A DNA stretch of 64,000 nt from Altericroceibacterium spongiae (GCF_003610805.1 NZ_RAPF01000002.1:186001-250000); one strand, 5' to 3'. Positions 53,696-63,359 are shown, counted from the stretch's first letter. Program-made: numbers and translations. The notes: a model not told the origin generated them from the letters alone.

Positions 53696-54313
53696 CTATT
53701 CGTGGCTAAAAATATCCTTGTCTTCCCAGCCGGCTATGTCGAGCCGGGCACGGGTCGGCAGGAAGTCGAAACAGGCCTGGGCAAGCTCCAGCCGATGCTC
53801 ACGCCGGAGCCGTTCGATTAGAATTTCGCGCAGGCGATGGAGAAAACGCACATCGGATGCGGCATAATCGCGCTGCGCATCGCTCAGGACCGCGCCACCC
53901 CAGTCGCTCGATTGCTGCTGCTTGGAGATTTCCGCACCGAGCAGCTCGTTGACCAGATTTTTGAGTCCGTGGCGATCCGTATAGGTTCGCGTCATCTTGC
54001 TGGCGATTTTGGTGCAGAAGATCGGAGCAGCCATCACGCCGAGATAATATTCGAGTGCAGCAATATCGAAGCGGGCGAAATGGTAGATCTTGATCCGTTC
54101 GGGATCGGCCAGCACCTGTTTCAGATTGGGCGCATCATATGCACTGTCAGGACCGAAGCGCACCAGATGTTCATCGCCTTTACCATCGCTGATCTGCACC
54201 ACACACAGGCGGTCGCGCCGGGTGACGAGCCCCATGGTTTCGGTATCGACGGCAACAGGCCCGGGCGCAAGCACGCCTTCGGGCAAATCTTCTTCGTGGA
54301 AATATACAGCCAT
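53696..54313 (-). CDS. rnd: Short ribonuclease D
   Basis: This 205-residue DEDDy exonuclease has the motif I pair in AVDTETMGLV, motif II in FARFDIAALEYY and motif III in AASDVRFLHRL with the Tyr earlier. The HRDC domain of the longer E. coli-type enzyme is absent, as in many alphaproteobacterial RNase D proteins. The ATG at 54313 is chosen because the fold begins there. It processes tRNA and other small RNA 3' ends. It is 24 bases before lptC on the same strand. Confidence 0.9.
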   Translation of the reverse strand: MAVYFHEEDLPEGVLAPGPVAVDTETMGLVTRRDRLCVVQISDGKGDEHLVRFGPDSAYDAPNLKQVLADPERIKIYHFARFDIAALEYYLGVMAAPIFCTKIASKMTRTYTDRHGLKNLVNELLGAEISKQQQSSDWGGAVLSDAQRDYAASDVRFLHRLREILIERLRREHRLELAQACFDFLPTRARLDIAGWEDKDIFSHE

Positions 54314-54382
54314 GTCTGAGGCCTTAGGCGCATTGCGGAAAGAGGGAAAGTGGCGCTTTTGCAACTCTGATTAACGCGCTAG

Positions 54383-55090
54383 ATGGGGATCATGGCCAAA
54401 GAGGCAATCCCCCCTAGCTGGGCTCCCGTGCTGGAGCCTGTTCTTTCGACACCCGAAAGCCGTCGTCTGGGCGGCTGGCTGCAAGCTGAAGAAGCGGCGG
54501 GCAAGACCGTTTATCCTCCGCGCGGCCAGCGTTTGCGCGCATTGGAGCTGACACCGCTCGACAAGGTGAAGGTCGTGATCCTGGGGCAGGACCCTTATCA
54601 CGGACCCGGGCAGGCGCACGGCCTGTCTTTTTCGGTGCCACCGGGCGTGAAAATCCCGCCCTCACTGGTCAATATATACAAGGAATTGCGCGAGGATTGC
54701 GGTGTGCCGATTCCCGACCATGGCAATCTGGAACACTGGGCACAGCAGGGCGTGCTGTTGCTCAACAATTCGCTGACCGTGGAAGCGGGGCGCGCCGGAT
54801 CGCATCAGAGGCGTGGCTGGGACGCAATCACCGACGCTGCGGTGGCGGCCGTGGCCGCGCGTGAAGAACCCAGCGTGTTCATTCTATGGGGCAGCCACGC
54901 GCAGAAAAAGGCTCGCAATGTTCCCGAGCTGGGTGCGGACACGCGCCATCTCGTGATTGCATCCCCGCATCCCAGCCCGCTTTCCGCCCATCGCGGCTTT
55001 TTCGGTTCCAGACCGTTCAGCCGGGCAAATACGTTTCTCGAAGAACATGGCCGTGGTGCGATCGACTGGGCCGTTCCGCCAGTGAGCTGA
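54383..55090 (+). CDS. ung: Uracil-DNA glycosylase family 1
   Basis: Ung removes uracil from DNA to start base-excision repair. The 235-residue protein has the water-activating GQDPYHGPGQAHGLSFSV, LLLNNSLTVEAG and the DNA-intercalation loop HPSPLSAHRGFFGS. ATG 54392 is an alternative start. It is divergent from rnd across a ~69-base gap. Confidence 0.96.
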   Translation: MGIMAKEAIPPSWAPVLEPVLSTPESRRLGGWLQAEEAAGKTVYPPRGQRLRALELTPLDKVKVVILGQDPYHGPGQAHGLSFSVPPGVKIPPSLVNIYKELREDCGVPIPDHGNLEHWAQQGVLLLNNSLTVEAGRAGSHQRRGWDAITDAAVAAVAAREEPSVFILWGSHAQKKARNVPELGADTRHLVIASPHPSPLSAHRGFFGSRPFSRANTFLEEHGRGAIDWAVPPVS

Positions 55091-55140
55091 GAGGGACAGA
55101 CGGCATCCGCTCTATGTATTAGCAAAAGGGAGTGAAGACT

Positions 55141-56307
55141 ATGCGGCTCGGGATCAGGCGATGCGTTCTGATTATGTGTGCGGCATTGTCACTGGGGGCG
55201 GCTGCGGAAGAGAACCGTTATGCCATCGCTGCCCGGGCGCTGGATGATACGATTCGCACCGAATATGCCTATCCCGACAAATTACCGGGTGGTGTTTTGC
55301 CGCAATCGCCTGAATTGAGCCGACAGCGCCTGGCGGTCCACGACCGGACTTCCCTGTTGCATTATGCGGAAAACAGAATGGCTTCTCTGGCGGATCACCA
55401 TGCCATTACCGGAAGCTCCTTTGCCGATAGCTGGGCTATTATTCCGACCTATACGGACCTGTGGATCATACAGGCCGATGACGGTTTCCTTGTCGATGCG
55501 GTTCGCGAAAACAGCGTCGCGGCGAAAGCCGGGATCGAAAAAGGGCAGCGCCTTGTCGCGGTGAACGGTGTTCCGGCGGATCAGGCCGTCAAGGCATTCT
55601 GGGACGAACTCGGTCTCGAAGTCACACCCCGCCGGGCTGCCTATGCCGCGCGGGTTCTGGCAGCCGGGCGCCGGGATCGCGACCGGCATCTGACTATTGC
55701 CGATCGCGCCGGTACGTTGCGGCAAGTGGTGTTGCCCTCCTTATATGGCCAGCAGGTGTCGCAGGTGCCGCTCAGCGTCAGTTCGGACGGGTCGCATACG
55801 GTCATCCGGTTTAACAACAGTCTTGGCGATGAGCGGACGATCGCTGCTTTCGATGAGGCCATGCGCCGGGTTCCGTCTCAAAACGATCTGGTGCTCGATC
55901 TTCGCGACACACCGTCGGGCGGTAACACCACCATTGCCAGGGCGATCATGGGATGGTTCGTCAGCAAAGCGCAGAATTACCAGATTCATAATAGGCCTGC
56001 TGAAAAGCGTGAAACGGGTATTGCCCGGCAGTGGGTGGAACAGGTTCTACCCCGTGAGGGCAGGCATCGCGACAGGTTGCCGGTCATTCGTGTCGGGCGC
56101 TGGACAGGCAGCATGGGAGAGGGGCTGGCTGTCGGTTTCGCGGCAATGGGGGCTTCTGTGCAGGGGGCACCCATGGCAGGATTGAATGGCGCGGTGGAAG
56201 ATCTGCCTGTCGGGGACACCGGGCTGACGGTCAAATTGCCGACAGAACGGCTCATGACGGTTTTCGGCCAGCCCCGGGAGGATTTCGTACCGGAGCCCTT
56301 ATCCTGA
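55141..56307 (+). CDS. Secreted S41-type (C-terminal-processing-like) peptidase
   Basis: The 388-residue product has a signal peptide (RRCVLIMCAALSLGAAA), a PDZ-like segment (DGFLVDAVRENSVAAKAGIEKGQRLVAVNGVPADQ) and an S41-like core with DLRDTPSGGNTTIARAIMGWF and RWTGSMGEGLAVGFAAMGA, where the Ser in TGSMGE is the probable nucleophile. ATG 55141 is preferred over GTG 55132 because AAGGGAG lies at good spacing before it. The usual catalytic Lys is not evident, so activity is uncertain. Periplasmic. Confidence 0.8.
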   Translation: MRLGIRRCVLIMCAALSLGAAAEENRYAIAARALDDTIRTEYAYPDKLPGGVLPQSPELSRQRLAVHDRTSLLHYAENRMASLADHHAITGSSFADSWAIIPTYTDLWIIQADDGFLVDAVRENSVAAKAGIEKGQRLVAVNGVPADQAVKAFWDELGLEVTPRRAAYAARVLAAGRRDRDRHLTIADRAGTLRQVVLPSLYGQQVSQVPLSVSSDGSHTVIRFNNSLGDERTIAAFDEAMRRVPSQNDLVLDLRDTPSGGNTTIARAIMGWFVSKAQNYQIHNRPAEKRETGIARQWVEQVLPREGRHRDRLPVIRVGRWTGSMGEGLAVGFAAMGASVQGAPMAGLNGAVEDLPVGDTGLTVKLPTERLMTVFGQPREDFVPEPLS

Positions 56308-56353
56308 GAGCGACGGTTTCAGAGCTTCAGCGTCAATTTCCCATCGCTCTGTT

Positions 56354-57034
56354 TCAGCCTTCGCGAGTTCCGAATAATGCACTGCCGACACGAATATGTG
56401 TGGCGCCCAGCATGATAGCGGTTTCGAAATCGCCGCTCATACCCATGCTGAGCCCGCCGCCTTCTGCTTCCGACAGGCCATTGTCGCGCGCCAGCTTGTC
56501 GAGAAGGGCGAAAAAGGGGGCCGGTTCGACGCCGAAAGGTGGCACACACATCAGCCCGGCAAGAGGAATATCGGCCTCGCGCGCCCGTTCCAGCAGATCG
56601 GGCAGATCGGTGATGGCGCAGCCGCCTTTCTGCTCCTCCTCGCCGATATTGACCTGCACGAAACAGGGCACACGCTTACCGGCTTTTCCCATGGCTTTGG
56701 CGAGGGCTTTGACCAGGCTTGGCCGATCGAGCGAGTGGATGCAGTCGAACAGCGCGACCGCTTCATCGGCCTTGTTGGATTGAAGCTGGCCGACCAGATG
56801 CAGTTCCGTATCGGGATAGCGTTCCAGCAATTGAGGCCATTTGCCTTCGGCTTCCTGCACGCGATTCTCGCCGAAAATACGCTGCCCCTCTTCCAGCAGA
56901 GGTGCGATTCGCTCCGCCGGATGCGTCTTGCTGATGGCTATCAGCGTGATATCTTCCGGCTGGCGTCCGGCGATCCGGGCGCTGCGGGCGATTTTCTCGT
57001 TAATCTGGCTGAGGGGTGTGACTGCGCTTTCCAT
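56354..57034 (-). CDS. yggS: YggS-family PLP-homeostasis protein
   Basis: The 226-residue protein of the YggS/PLPBP family binds pyridoxal phosphate on a barrel with no known catalysis. The PLP lysine is in LIAISKTHPAERI; FGENRVQEAEGKW, HLVGQLQSNKADEAV and MSGDFETAIMLGATHIRVGSALFG are other family motifs. It stabilises intracellular PLP and amino-acid pools. It is convergent with the S41 gene and divergent from the thiE-like gene. Confidence 0.95.
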   Translation of the reverse strand: MESAVTPLSQINEKIARSARIAGRQPEDITLIAISKTHPAERIAPLLEEGQRIFGENRVQEAEGKWPQLLERYPDTELHLVGQLQSNKADEAVALFDCIHSLDRPSLVKALAKAMGKAGKRVPCFVQVNIGEEEQKGGCAITDLPDLLERAREADIPLAGLMCVPPFGVEPAPFFALLDKLARDNGLSEAEGGGLSMGMSGDFETAIMLGATHIRVGSALFGTREG

Positions 57035-57056
57035 AACATTGCGCTATACAAATCCC

Positions 57057-57665
57057 ATGCCTGAGCGCCAGACCCAGAAATGTCCCGAATTGCCGGAAAT
57101 ATGGCTGATCTCCGATTCACGGAACGATGCAATGCTCGAACAGTCACTGGCAGCCCTGCCGCGCGGATCGGGTTTTATCTATCGTCATTATCACCTGTCT
57201 GCCGAGGCGCGTGAAGCGCGTTTCAAATCGCTGAAATCGGTGGCACGACGCTATGGGCATATCGTTATTCTGGCCGGACCGCCGCCAGTGGCGCGATGCT
57301 GGCGGGCCGATGGTGTCTATGGTGCAGCAGAGCAAATCCGCAAGGCGCCCGCCGGGCTGCTTCGGCTCGCCACAGCGCATTCGCTGCGCGAAGTGGGTGA
57401 GGCCGGTCGGATCGGAGCCGATGCGGTTCTGCTCTCCCCGGTTTTTTCGACCCGTTCGCATCCGGGGGGCAAGCTACTTGGTCCGCTGCGTTTTCGCCTG
57501 CTGGCGCAACGGGCTGCCATGCCGGTTATTGCGCTGGGCGGGATGACCCGGCACAAAGCGGCCATGCTTGCCAGAGGCGGCCCGCTGAATCGCGATCATG
57601 CGTTTCACTGGGCCGCCATTGACGGGCTGTCCCGCCGGAATCCGGTCCCTCGCGCCTCCGCGTAG
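57057..57665 (+). CDS. Thiamine phosphate synthase-like protein
   Basis: This 202-residue TIM-barrel protein has ThiE-like landmarks: LISDSRND near the start, GLLRLATAHSLREVGEAGRIGADAVLLSPVFSTRSHPGGK in sequence around 95–135, and PVIALGGMTRHKAAML. ThiE joins the thiazole and pyrimidine halves of thiamine. Several active-site positions differ from the canonical enzyme, so it may be a paralogue such as a TenI-like protein. ATG 57057 is the first well-placed start. Confidence 0.75.
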   Translation: MPERQTQKCPELPEIWLISDSRNDAMLEQSLAALPRGSGFIYRHYHLSAEAREARFKSLKSVARRYGHIVILAGPPPVARCWRADGVYGAAEQIRKAPAGLLRLATAHSLREVGEAGRIGADAVLLSPVFSTRSHPGGKLLGPLRFRLLAQRAAMPVIALGGMTRHKAAMLARGGPLNRDHAFHWAAIDGLSRRNPVPRASA

Positions 57666-57676
57666 AATCACGATTC

Positions 57677-57706
57677 TTGACGGCGAGTCCGCAGTGCGGG
57701 CATTAT
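57677..57706 (+). promoter_or_regulatory. Candidate sigma-70-type promoter of ftsK
   Basis: TTGACG (57677–57682) is followed, after 18 bases, by CATTAT (57701–57706), with the ftsK ATG 28 bases further. Both boxes are close to consensus but no start site is known. Confidence 0.45.
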
Positions 57707-57733
57707 CCGGTTCTGCTTTGAAGGGGATTTGAC

Positions 57734-60085
57734 ATGGCGACACGCGCAGGCGGTAAAGCGCCCGCAGCCGACTGGCGCGCGGCTTTTCGCCGTTCGATGC
57801 GGCGCGCCGCGCAGCTTGGCGGGGCCGGAATCCTGATTCTGGGAGCGGTCTTCCTCGCTCTGGCGCTGCTGTCCTATCATCAGACGGATCCTTCGCCATC
57901 CACCGCGGCCGGGGGTTTGGTGGAGAACTGGATGGGCCTGCCGGGGGCCTGGATCGCGGAACGGGCGCTGTTTTTCTTCGGCCCCGTGGCCATTCTGTGG
58001 CTGCCTTTGCTCTATGTCTTTGCCAGCAAATTATGGCGCGATGCGGAAGAGGAAGAAACGCCGCATGGCCGCCGATGGTGGCGTACAGTGGCGATGGTTT
58101 TGCTGGCCATGCTGCTGTTCTGCACTGTCATGTCGCTGACTTTCGATGCACCGGGTGGCAGCCTGCCGGCTTCGCTGGGCGGGATATTCGGCCTGCTCGG
58201 GGCCGGGGCAATCGAAGCTTTGGCCGGGCGGCTGCCCGATGGCGTGCAGGGCTGGGCCATTCTGGGTGTGGCGCTGTTGTGTCTGGCCGGAGGGGGTGTG
58301 CTGGTCACCCGGGTCTTTGCGATAGACTGGGCACAATTGCTGACATTGCCTGCCGTACTGAAACGGGCGCCTTCGCTATCCACGAAGGATCTGCCTTTCG
58401 TTTCCGCCAGGGAAAAGCCACCCAAAGAGGTGAAAAGCATCAGCAATACGCCCGTTTCCGAAAGCGTGCCGCAGCCGCAGCCTTCGCGCAAACCGCCGGA
58501 GATTTCCGACCCTTCGGCACCGCCCAAACTGGCGACCTTTACCGGCAAACCCAAGCAGAAGGATTTCTTCGACGAATTCGACCTGCCCAGCCTCGATCTC
58601 CTCGAAGATGCACCGGCCGATACCGGGCCTGCGCTCGACAAGCTGGCGCTGGAGCGCAATGCCCGTCTGCTCGAAAATGTGCTCGATGATTTCAATGTGA
58701 AGGGTGAAGTCACGGCGGTGCGGACCGGTCCGGTCGTGACGATGTATGAGATGGAGCCGGCACCGGGTACCAAAGCGGCGCGTGTGATCGGTCTGGCAGA
58801 AGATATCGCCCGTAATATGAGCGCTATTTCCGCGCGTGTGGCGACCATTCCGGGTAAGACGGTGATGGGTATCGAACTGCCCAATGCCGACCGTAAAATG
58901 GTGTCTTTCAAGGAGCTGATTGCCTGCGAGGCTTTCGCCAATGCCAAGGGCAATCTGCCGATTATTCTGGGCAAGGATATTGCCGGGGAGCCAGTAGTGG
59001 CGGACCTTGCCTCCATGCCGCATCTGCTGGTTGCCGGGACGACCGGTTCGGGTAAGTCGGTCGGTCTCAACTGTATTCTTCTCTCGCTGCTCTATCGCTT
59101 CAGCCCCAGTGAATGCCGGATGATTCTGATCGATCCGAAGGTGCTGGAACTGAAGAGCTATGACGATATTCCGCATCTCCTTTCCCCGGTGGTGACCGAA
59201 CCGCATAAATCGGTTCGGGCGCTTAAATGGGCGGTCGAGGAAATGGAGAAGCGCTATCGCATGATGTCCTCTATCGGTGCGCGCAATCTCGGCGGGTTCA
59301 ACGAACGCGTTCGCGCCGCCAAAGCCAAGGGCAAGCCGCTCGGTCGCCGGGTGCAGACCGGCTTCGATCCCGATACGGGGGAAGAGCTCTATGAAGAGGA
59401 GCAGCTCGATTACGAAGTGCTGCCGCAGATCGTCCTGATCGTGGACGAGCTGGCCGATCTCATGGTTACGGTGGGCAAGGAAATCGAAGTGCTCATCCAG
59501 CGCCTCTCGCAGAAATCGCGTGCGGCGGGTATTCATCTCATCATGGCAACACAGCGGCCTTCGGTCGATGTCATCACCGGGGTTATCAAGGCCAACCTGC
59601 CGACCCGGATCAGCTTCAATGTCACCAGCCGGATCGACAGCCGCACCATTCTGGGCGAACAGGGGGCTGAACAGCTTTTGGGCAAAGGGGACATGCTTTA
59701 TAAGCCGACCACCGGCCCGCTGGTGCGTGTCCACGGCCCTTTCGTCTCGGATGAGGAAGTCGAGCATGTGGCCGAACACTGGCGCGCGCAGGGGCAGCCC
59801 GATTATGTCGCTTCGGTCACCGAAGAGCCCGAGGATGGCGGACTGACATTCGAAGACGATCTGACCGCTTCGGATAATCCCGAGGAACGCAAATATCGTC
59901 AGGCCTGCCAGATCGTGATCGAGAATCAGAAAGCTTCGGGAAGCTGGCTCCAGCGACAGATGAGTGTGGGATACAATACCGCCGCCAAATGGATCGAGCG
60001 CATGGAGGAAGAAGGGCTGGTCGGCCCGGCCAACCATGTCGGCCGCCGCGAGATTTTCCGTGACCGGGACGGGAATCCTCTCTGA
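57734..60085 (+). CDS. ftsK: DNA translocase FtsK
   Basis: FtsK couples chromosome dimer resolution and segregation to division at the septum. The 783-residue protein has four N-terminal membrane segments (~residues 35–195), a short linker (~200–300) and a RecA-like motor. The Walker A is in VAGTTGSGKSVGLN near residue 436, Walker B in IVLIVDELADLM, and the gamma winged helix in YNTAAKWIERMEEEGLVGP at the C-terminus. The linker is much shorter than in E. coli, as usual in alphaproteobacteria. Confidence 0.97.
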   Translation: MATRAGGKAPAADWRAAFRRSMRRAAQLGGAGILILGAVFLALALLSYHQTDPSPSTAAGGLVENWMGLPGAWIAERALFFFGPVAILWLPLLYVFASKLWRDAEEEETPHGRRWWRTVAMVLLAMLLFCTVMSLTFDAPGGSLPASLGGIFGLLGAGAIEALAGRLPDGVQGWAILGVALLCLAGGGVLVTRVFAIDWAQLLTLPAVLKRAPSLSTKDLPFVSAREKPPKEVKSISNTPVSESVPQPQPSRKPPEISDPSAPPKLATFTGKPKQKDFFDEFDLPSLDLLEDAPADTGPALDKLALERNARLLENVLDDFNVKGEVTAVRTGPVVTMYEMEPAPGTKAARVIGLAEDIARNMSAISARVATIPGKTVMGIELPNADRKMVSFKELIACEAFANAKGNLPIILGKDIAGEPVVADLASMPHLLVAGTTGSGKSVGLNCILLSLLYRFSPSECRMILIDPKVLELKSYDDIPHLLSPVVTEPHKSVRALKWAVEEMEKRYRMMSSIGARNLGGFNERVRAAKAKGKPLGRRVQTGFDPDTGEELYEEEQLDYEVLPQIVLIVDELADLMVTVGKEIEVLIQRLSQKSRAAGIHLIMATQRPSVDVITGVIKANLPTRISFNVTSRIDSRTILGEQGAEQLLGKGDMLYKPTTGPLVRVHGPFVSDEEVEHVAEHWRAQGQPDYVASVTEEPEDGGLTFEDDLTASDNPEERKYRQACQIVIENQKASGSWLQRQMSVGYNTAAKWIERMEEEGLVGPANHVGRREIFRDRDGNPL

Positions 60086-60145
60086 CCGGAGTTTCAGCCG
60101 GGATTTCGCGCGCAGGCGCGATCATTCGCCGGCCCACAGAAAAGC

Positions 60146-60184
60146 AAGAGCGGGCCGTCCCCTCGGGGATGACCCGCTCTTTTT
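60146..60184. terminator. Bidirectional intrinsic terminator
   Basis: AAGAGCGGG pairs with CCCGCTCTT around an inner CCCC/GGGG helix, followed by TTTTT on plus. It lies between ftsK (plus) and the TonB receptor (minus). Confidence 0.82.
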
Positions 60185-60202
60185 GTCCGTCAGGCAGGCA
60201 GG

Positions 60203-62629
60203 TCAGAACTCGGCGGAGATCTGCACATACCAGTTGCGCGGACGGGCATAGATTTTCTCGGCATAACCCAGCGTGGCGAGTGAGGCATTACCCTGGATGA
60301 GATAATCCTTGTCGAACAGGTTGATAACACCGGCCTGCACTTTCCAGCGATCATCCACCGCCAGTTCGAGCGAGGCATTGGCCACGAAATAGCCATCCTG
60401 TTCGATCTCCGGCACGCTGCCGGTGATGAAAGTGACATGCGATGTATAGCTGCCGTCGAAGCGCGGCGTGAGCGTGTAGCGCTCGCCCAGCGGCAATTCG
60501 TAACTGATCGCGAAATTGCCCTGGAAGGACGGGGTCAGAGGCAACCCCTCGCCCGGCTCGACCGTGGCGGTGGCGCCGGGAATTTCGGTAATCGAGAGAA
60601 TCTTGTCGTCCAGCGTGCTCATCCCGGCATCGATCCGCAGACCGCTGCCCCATGGATGGTAGCTCGCTTCGGCTTCGAAACCGCGAATCCGCGCCTTACC
60701 GGCATTGAAGAGCAGCGGCACCGCGCCTTCGCGGAAGACGAGCTGGATATCCTTGTAATCGGCCTGAAAGGCAGCGAGGTTGAGGCGGAAATCACCGAAA
60801 TCCATTTTCGCCCCGATTTCATAGCTGTCGACGGTTTCTTCATCGAAGGGCACCGGTTCGAAATCGGGCGGGGGCGCATTGTAGCGCGTGTTGAAACCGC
60901 CCGATTTGAAGCTGCGGGCATAGGATATATAGCCATTCAGCCAGTCGGTGAATTCATACCGCGCACTGGCCGATCCGGTCAGCGCATTGAAGGTTTCGCG
61001 ATTGGGCGTGTTGTAAATGTAAAGCGGGCCGCCATCGGGGATCGCTTCTGTCGGCAGCGGGTCCGGATCGGGCAGCGTTTCGGGGAACAGGTTGAAGACG
61101 GTGCCCTGATAGGTTTTCCGGTCTTCGGTGTAGCGCAGCCCGCCGGTCAGTTCGAGGCCGGTGAGGATTTCATAGGATAGTTCCCCAAAAGCGGCGATGG
61201 AACGGGTTTCGAGATCCGAAACCTGCAAATCGCGCGAACCGGGGCCACCTGCGAGCAACGATCCGATCACTTCCGGCGTGGGCGGGAAGGCGAGCGGCAC
61301 GGTGGCTCGCTCATCGGTGTCCTCATCGAAATAATAGGCCCCGAGAATGCCGCTGACCGGCCCCGAATCATATTGCAGTTGCAGTTCCTGACTGAACTGC
61401 TTGGATTTGGAGCCGACATCGGTGGTGAGTATCGGGAAAGGCGTATTGTCGGCATCGCGAATGCCGCGCGATTCCGTCGAACGGTAAGCGGTGATACTCT
61501 TTACGGTAAAAGCGTCGCTGAGGTCGAGCGTGGCCGTGCCCGATACGCCCCAGACTTCGGACGTGCTCAGGACATCGGCGGTGCCGCCATTCACATATTT
61601 ACCGTCGGCCTGAAAGTCATTGGCGCAGCGTGCATCGTCGATCATCGGCACGAAAGGGGCACCGAAACGCGGATCGCCGGGGGTGAGCGGGGCGAAGGGA
61701 ATGGTCGCGCCGGGGCATCCTGCTGCCACGCTGGCAATCGCGGGTACGGGCGCGTTTTCATTGATTCCGGCAAAGACGAAAGGCGCACCGTTCTCGTCAC
61801 GCTTGGTATAATCGCCGCGCAGCGAAATGGTGAGCGCGGAAGTCGGCTCCCAGCGGAAGGCGGCATTGAGCGTCCGGCTGTCATCATTGCCCAGATCGAG
61901 CCCGTCAAAGGCGCGGATGACATAGCCATCGCGCTTGCGAAAACCACCGGACACACGCGCCGCGGCATTGTCGGCAATCGGCAGGTTGAAGGCGGCAAAG
62001 CCTTCATACAGGCTGTCCGACCCGACGCGGAACCGGCCGCTGCCGGATAATTCGTTGAATTCGGGGTCTTTGGTGCGGACCAGAATGGCCCCGCCGATCG
62101 TGTTCCGGCCGAACAGCGTTCCCTGCGGGCCGCGCAGCACTTCTACACTGGCAATATCGCCGAATTCGATGGTCCCGCCGACCGAGCGGCCGACATAGAC
62201 ATCGTCAATATACATGCCGACACCGGGGTCTACCGCAGCGGTCGGGTCGAGTTGCCCGATGCCGCGAATGAAAACGACCGATGCTGCGCTGTTGCCCGAA
62301 AGCTGCCCGGCGGGTTTGAATTGCAGGCTGGGGGTTATCTTTTCCAGATCCTGCGTCTGGGTTACCTGCCGGTTTTCGAGCGTATCGGCGGAAAAGGCCG
62401 AGACGGCAATCGGGGTTTCCTGAAGCGATTCTTCACGCCGCCGCGCAGTCACTACGATAGTGGTATCGGGCTGGGCCTGTGTGCGGGCTGCAACACCCTG
62501 CTGTGCTGTATCTGTATCGCTATCCTGTGCGCTGGCAGGCACGGCCCAGCACAGGCCGGCCGAGACAATCCCGGCCCAGGCGCATTCTGACAATAGAGGT
62601 GCCTTACACCACGTCGAAAAACGTTTCAT
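60203..62629 (-). CDS. TonB-dependent outer-membrane receptor (second)
   Basis: This 808-residue receptor has a signal peptide (VSAGLCWAVPASAQ), a plug with SVEVLRGPQGTLFGRNTIGGA and a barrel ending RPRNWYVQISAEF, with terminal Phe. The ATG at 62629 follows GGGAGAGGACAGGG. It is divergent from a MarR regulator over a region with a perfect inverted repeat, so its expression is probably ligand-controlled. The ligand is unknown; receptors under MarR control often take aromatic or plant-derived compounds. Confidence 0.94.
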   Translation of the reverse strand: MKRFSTWCKAPLLSECAWAGIVSAGLCWAVPASAQDSDTDTAQQGVAARTQAQPDTTIVVTARRREESLQETPIAVSAFSADTLENRQVTQTQDLEKITPSLQFKPAGQLSGNSAASVVFIRGIGQLDPTAAVDPGVGMYIDDVYVGRSVGGTIEFGDIASVEVLRGPQGTLFGRNTIGGAILVRTKDPEFNELSGSGRFRVGSDSLYEGFAAFNLPIADNAAARVSGGFRKRDGYVIRAFDGLDLGNDDSRTLNAAFRWEPTSALTISLRGDYTKRDENGAPFVFAGINENAPVPAIASVAAGCPGATIPFAPLTPGDPRFGAPFVPMIDDARCANDFQADGKYVNGGTADVLSTSEVWGVSGTATLDLSDAFTVKSITAYRSTESRGIRDADNTPFPILTTDVGSKSKQFSQELQLQYDSGPVSGILGAYYFDEDTDERATVPLAFPPTPEVIGSLLAGGPGSRDLQVSDLETRSIAAFGELSYEILTGLELTGGLRYTEDRKTYQGTVFNLFPETLPDPDPLPTEAIPDGGPLYIYNTPNRETFNALTGSASARYEFTDWLNGYISYARSFKSGGFNTRYNAPPPDFEPVPFDEETVDSYEIGAKMDFGDFRLNLAAFQADYKDIQLVFREGAVPLLFNAGKARIRGFEAEASYHPWGSGLRIDAGMSTLDDKILSITEIPGATATVEPGEGLPLTPSFQGNFAISYELPLGERYTLTPRFDGSYTSHVTFITGSVPEIEQDGYFVANASLELAVDDRWKVQAGVINLFDKDYLIQGNASLATLGYAEKIYARPRNWYVQISAEF

Positions 62630-62679
62630 ACCCTGTCCTCTCCCTGTTGAGTCCCTGCTTTATGCAGTTTGACTAATCG

Positions 62680-62710
62680 CTGTATTTGTTAATCACTATA
62701 ACAAATACAG
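62680..62710. promoter_or_regulatory. Perfect inverted repeat, probable MarR operator
   Basis: CTGTATTTGTTA (62680–62691) and TAACAAATACAG (62699–62710) form a perfect 12-bp inverted repeat with a 7-bp spacer in an AT-rich block. It lies 51 bases before the TonB receptor start and 60 bases before the MarR start, and includes a TATAGT-like -10 on minus. MarR dimers bind such palindromes, so it is probably where the encoded regulator acts. Confidence 0.75.
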
Positions 62711-62770
62711 GCAATAACAATTGGGTTGCCAATAGGTAATCATATCGTAATTCTTGAGAGAAAGGGTCGT

Positions 62771-63265
62771 GTGAGATTGAGCGATATGACGAATTTGTCC
62801 GAAGATTCCGCCGTTTTACGGCTTCCCCGGCTGGCTGATGAGGAGGTGGATTTCGGTCTGCTGGCCGAGATGACGGGCTTTTCCGTCAAGCTGGTGTGGA
62901 TTTTGGGCTACACTTATCTCACCCGGGCGATCGACGATGCAGGGATTACACCGCAGCGATTCTCCATGCTCGAACTGATCGGCGTCAATCCGGGACTGAC
63001 CCAGACACAGCTTGCCCGCGCGCTGGGCCTGTCCCGTCCGGCCACCTCTCTGACGATCGATTTCTGGGAAGGTCGTGGCCATGTGGAGCGGCGCATTGCG
63101 GCGCAGGATCGCCGCTCTTTCGGCATTCATCTGACGGCACAGGGTAAAACGGCGCTGGAAGGGCTGCGGGTCCGTGTGCGCGAAGCCGATGACGCCCTGA
63201 CGCGCAAGCTCGGCCCGGAGGAAATCGATCAGTTGCGCGGGTTGCTGGCCAGGATTTACGAGTAG
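62771..63265 (+). CDS. MarR-family regulator
   Basis: This ~164-residue protein has the MarR winged helix: FSMLELIGVNPGLTQTQLARALGLSRPATSLTIDFWEGRGHVERRIAAQDRRSFGIHLTAQG in order through 72–133. The GTG at 62771 is taken; ATG 62786 in the same frame is an alternative. It is divergent from the second TonB receptor with the strong palindrome between them. Ligand unknown. Confidence 0.9.
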   Translation: MRLSDMTNLSEDSAVLRLPRLADEEVDFGLLAEMTGFSVKLVWILGYTYLTRAIDDAGITPQRFSMLELIGVNPGLTQTQLARALGLSRPATSLTIDFWEGRGHVERRIAAQDRRSFGIHLTAQGKTALEGLRVRVREADDALTRKLGPEEIDQLRGLLARIYE

Positions 63266-63359
63266 GCCGCGTGTCAGGCGAGTGTCTGGCGGGCACTCAA
63301 AAGCCTCTCCGCCGTTGACGGGTAAAGATTTAAAACTGCCCCGGCACAGGAGAGAGCGT

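Noticed and set aside
58376-60037. A 553-residue open frame on minus opposite ftsK
   Set aside because: It is antisense to ftsK, with histidine-rich shadow composition and no domain.
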